Shown: positions 15,721 to 17,066 of the stretch, piece by piece
How positions within the stretch are numbered: the stretch's first letter is position 1
How the letters are laid out: every line of letters starts with the position of its first letter
Source of the DNA: Pseudomonadota bacterium
Lineage (GTDB): Bacteria; Pseudomonadota; Gammaproteobacteria; Steroidobacterales; Steroidobacteraceae
Direction: 5' to 3'
Assembly (NCBI GenBank): GCA_021820785.1
Contig: JAKADE010000019.1
Location: forward strand, 1-17,066
DNA: 17,066 bases
Position numbers and translations under genes: made by a program
The notes under the pieces: model-generated
The model's database searches: none
Told to the model about the DNA's origin: nothing
Seen by the model: the letters and a program-made list of their open reading frames with translations, nothing else

Positions 15721-15751
15721 GTGAACCGTCCGGGAGTGTGACGCGGTTCAC
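15721..15751. repeat. 8-bp inverted repeat, candidate activator site
   Basis: GTGAACCG (15721-15728) and CGGTTCAC (15744-15751) are perfect inverted copies separated by 15 nt. A related direct half-site, GTGAAACG, lies at 15689-15696. The centre is about 80 bp upstream of the inferred flgB start point, a usual place for an enhancer-binding protein on a sigma-54 promoter. The role is inference. Confidence 0.4.
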
Positions 15752-15882
15752 GTCTGCGCGGCGGAGGTTTGCCGGCAGCGGCAGCGGGCGGGACGGCAGT
15801 TACGTGCAGGTTCGTTAGCGGCCCGCCCGGCCGGGACTTGAGGTGCGCGGCCTAAGATGTGTAGAGAATGATGAGTCGGGGG

Positions 15883-15898
15883 TGGCCCGACATTTGCA
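15883..15898 (+). promoter_or_regulatory. Sigma-54-like promoter at flgA
   Basis: The plus strand reads TGGCCCG (15883-15889), ACAT, then TTGCA (15894-15898). It differs from the consensus TGGCACG-N4-TTGCW only at the fifth base and keeps GG-N10-GC spacing. The predicted start point, near 15909, is only about 2 nt before the flgA ATG at 15911. Either flgA mRNA is nearly leaderless, or this match is not the working promoter. Confidence 0.55.
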
Positions 15899-15910
15899 TG
15901 CTGAGCAGGC

Positions 15911-16642
15911 ATGAAAGCGCATGTGTCATTTTGTCGTCGGTCGCACCGCGTCGCGGCTGCGGCATCGTTTTGGGTGCTGGCCTTCGGCTGCATGGGGCGG
16001 GCATTCGGGGCAGTGGAGCCCATCGCGAGCATCCGCCAGGCCGCCGTGCAGTTCGTGCAAGCCCAAATGCCTCCCGGTGAGCAGGGCATCGTGGTTCATG
16101 CCGGTCCGCTGGACTCCCGTCTGCGGCTGGCACGGTGTCAGGCCCCGCTCCAGGCCGGCATGCTCTCCGGCGCGCGGCTGCAGCCGAATATGTCGATCTC
16201 GGTCGGATGCCAATCCGGTGCCCATTGGACCATTTATGTTCCGGTGAGTATCGAGTCGCGCATCAACGTCTGGGCATTACGCCAGCCGGAGAATGCCGGC
16301 GTGCGGCTCACGCCGGCGGATCTGGCGCCGGAGACACGGCTCGTGTCGGGCGTCGCAGCCGGATACGTCACGAATCTGGCGCTGCTCTCGCGCAGCACGC
16401 TGCGCCACCCGATGCCGGCCGGCGCCGTGCTGCACGCCAGCGATCTCCTGGCGGATTTCATGGTGCGCCAGGGTCAGCAGGTGACGCTGATCGCCTCGAT
16501 CGACGGAATCGAGGTTCGCGCCACCGGGGTGGCCCTGCAGGATGGGCGGTACGGCGAGCTCATCCGGGTCCAGAACCCGGCGTCCAAGAAGGTCGTGCAG
16601 GGCACGGTAGGGGATGCTCACGTGGTTTATGTCTCACCCTAA
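15911..16642 (+). CDS. flgA: FlgA, P-ring assembly chaperone
   Basis: FlgA is a periplasmic chaperone that helps FlgI polymerise into the P-ring. The 243-residue precursor has a signal peptide: Arg-rich start, hydrophobic AAAASFWVLAFGCMG, and cleavage near residues 33-34. The mature part opens with IASIRQAAVQFVQAQMPPGE and has LRLARCQAPL and SVGCQSGAHWTIYVPV segments. A SAF-like domain (about 125-190) holds the LTPADLAP and HPMPAGAVLHASDL motifs. The C-terminus (VRATGVALQDGRYGELIRVQNPASKK) is family-typical. ATG 15911 lacks a good SD. The stop codon is built into the -35 element of the flgM promoter. Confidence 0.95.
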   Translation: MKAHVSFCRRSHRVAAAASFWVLAFGCMGRAFGAVEPIASIRQAAVQFVQAQMPPGEQGIVVHAGPLDSRLRLARCQAPLQAGMLSGARLQPNMSISVGCQSGAHWTIYVPVSIESRINVWALRQPENAGVRLTPADLAPETRLVSGVAAGYVTNLALLSRSTLRHPMPAGAVLHASDLLADFMVRQGQQVTLIASIDGIEVRATGVALQDGRYGELIRVQNPASKKVVQGTVGDAHVVYVSP

Positions 16643-16666
16643 AGTTTCCTCGCCGCACGCCGATAC
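16640..16666 (+). promoter_or_regulatory. Sigma-28 (FliA) promoter for flgM
   Basis: The sequence is TAAAGTTT (16640-16647), an 11-nt spacer, then GCCGATAC (16659-16666). It matches the FliA consensus at 15 of 16 positions with exact spacing. The first three bases of the -35 element are the flgA stop codon. Sigma-28 control of flgM gives the well-known loop in which sigma-28 drives its own inhibitor. Confidence 0.92.
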
Positions 16667-16695
16667 CTAGGCAACGGTGCTCGAGGAGAGCAGTG

Positions 16696-17025
16696 ATGTC
16701 GAGCAAAATCAATGGTTTAAACGGCGCTCCGCCGGTGGTCGACACCGGTGCGGGTGCACGGCGCGCGGCTGAGACGGCCACCGGGCAGGCCTCGGGACCG
16801 GCGGCGTCAGCCCATGCGGGCGGCTCGGACGTTCATATCACTGATTCAGCCAGTTTCCTCTCCGGTCTGGCTCAGCAATTGAGTTCGCTGCCGGCCGTGA
16901 ATTCGGGCCGCGTCGCGCAGTTGCAGTCGGCCATCGACAGCGGCACCTATACCGTTCAGCCGCACGTCGTGGCCAGTCAACTGATGCAATCCGAGCAGAC
17001 GCTGGCGCAGATCCACGGAGGTTGA
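16696..17025 (+). CDS. flgM: FlgM, anti-sigma-28 factor
   Basis: FlgM binds sigma-28 (FliA) and blocks late-gene transcription until it is exported through the finished hook. The 109-residue protein begins SSKINGLNGAPPV, has a Gly/Ala-rich, probably disordered N-terminal half, and a C-terminal sigma-binding region with VNSGRVAQLQSAIDSGTY followed by VQPHVVASQLM. That pattern (xVxxLxxAIxxGxYxVxPxxVAxxL) is the FlgM signature. ATG 16696-16698 has AGGAG (16684-16688) 7 nt upstream. The same frame is open further upstream inside flgA, but that part is a shadow. It is followed by flgN after 3 nt. Confidence 0.94.
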   Translation: MSSKINGLNGAPPVVDTGAGARRAAETATGQASGPAASAHAGGSDVHITDSASFLSGLAQQLSSLPAVNSGRVAQLQSAIDSGTYTVQPHVVASQLMQSEQTLAQIHGG

Positions 17026-17028
17026 TCG

Positions 17029-17066
17029 ATGGATCCGCACGTCTGCCGTGAACATCTGAGCGAATT
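17029..17066 (+). CDS. flgN: FlgN, FlgK/FlgL export chaperone (5' end only)
   Basis: Twelve codons (MDPHVCREHLSE) are visible before the window ends. ATG 17029-17031 lies 3 nt after the flgM stop, and GGAGG (17017-17021) is 7 nt upstream. The call rests mainly on position: flgA-flgM-flgN is the standard order in Pseudomonas-type loci, and FlgN is the chaperone for the FlgK and FlgL proteins encoded here. The few residues are compatible with a FlgN start but do not prove it. Confidence 0.7.
   Translation, partial: MDPHVCREHLSE

Larger units (their letters stand above)
15630..15910. other. Divergent flgB/flgA control region
   Basis: This 281-bp gap is the longest non-coding stretch. It holds the sigma-54 site of flgB (15668-15683), a perfect 8-bp inverted repeat (15721-15751) upstream of it, and a GC-rich pair of arms (CGGGCGGG near 15786-15793 and CCCGCCCG near 15822-15829). 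A sigma-54-like site reading toward flgA lies at 15883-15898. An enhancer-binding protein such as a FleQ/FlrC homologue would be expected to bind here; no known FleQ consensus is recognisable to me. Confidence 0.6.

Noticed and set aside
16135..16695. Upstream extension of the flgM frame
   Set aside because: The frame is open through flgA by chance; the flgM promoter, SD and family alignment all place the start at 16696.

Overview
The window is one continuous piece of a bacterial flagellar locus. It is GC-rich, with dense, co-oriented, closely packed genes. Rod and hook genes are preceded by a sigma-54 (RpoN) type promoter, and late genes by sigma-28 (FliA) type promoters. This two-step logic, the divergent flgA-flgM-flgN / flgB-L layout and the P- and L-ring genes point to a Gram-negative gammaproteobacterium with a polar-type flagellar cascade, as in Pseudomonas and Xanthomonas. 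A Xanthomonadales/Nevskiales-like host is a guess; I cannot name a genus.

Layout. On the minus strand, from 15629 leftward, lie flgB, flgC, flgD, flgE, flgF, flgG, flgH, flgI, flgJ, flgK and flgL (rod, hook, P/L rings, rod-cap muramidase, hook-filament junction). After a 189-bp gap come fliC (flagellin), then fliD (filament cap), fliS (flagellin chaperone), and a large TPR-repeat protein whose C-terminus enters a GT41 (O-GlcNAc-transferase/SPINDLY-type) domain and runs off the left edge. On the plus strand, from 15911 rightward, lie flgA (P-ring chaperone), flgM (anti-sigma-28) and the first codons of flgN. Every gene in the window is flagellar or plausibly flagellin-modifying. The longest stretch without a gene is the 281-bp divergent flgB/flgA region.

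Regulation visible in the sequence. A consensus-quality sigma-54 site lies in front of flgB, and a weaker one abuts the flgA start codon. Sigma-28 type sites of the form TxAAGTTx-N11-xCCGxTAx, all with exactly 11-nt spacers, precede fliC, fliS and flgM. A stem-loop with a short T-run separates fliC from fliD. Together they suggest that basal body and hook genes are made first under sigma-54. FlgM then holds sigma-28 until the hook is finished, after which fliC and fliS (and probably the downstream glycosyltransferase) are expressed.

The most interesting part is the left end: a TPR-GT41 protein directly downstream of fliS, probably in the same sigma-28 transcript, and so a strong candidate flagellin O-glycosyltransferase. 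Other points worth checking are a shared approximately 85-residue domain in FlgK (two copies) and FlgL (one copy), a CxxC motif in the FlgJ muramidase domain, a possible near-leaderless flgA mRNA, and an in-frame ATG plus amber codon just upstream of the GT41 gene. I found no mobile element, CRISPR array or RNA gene.
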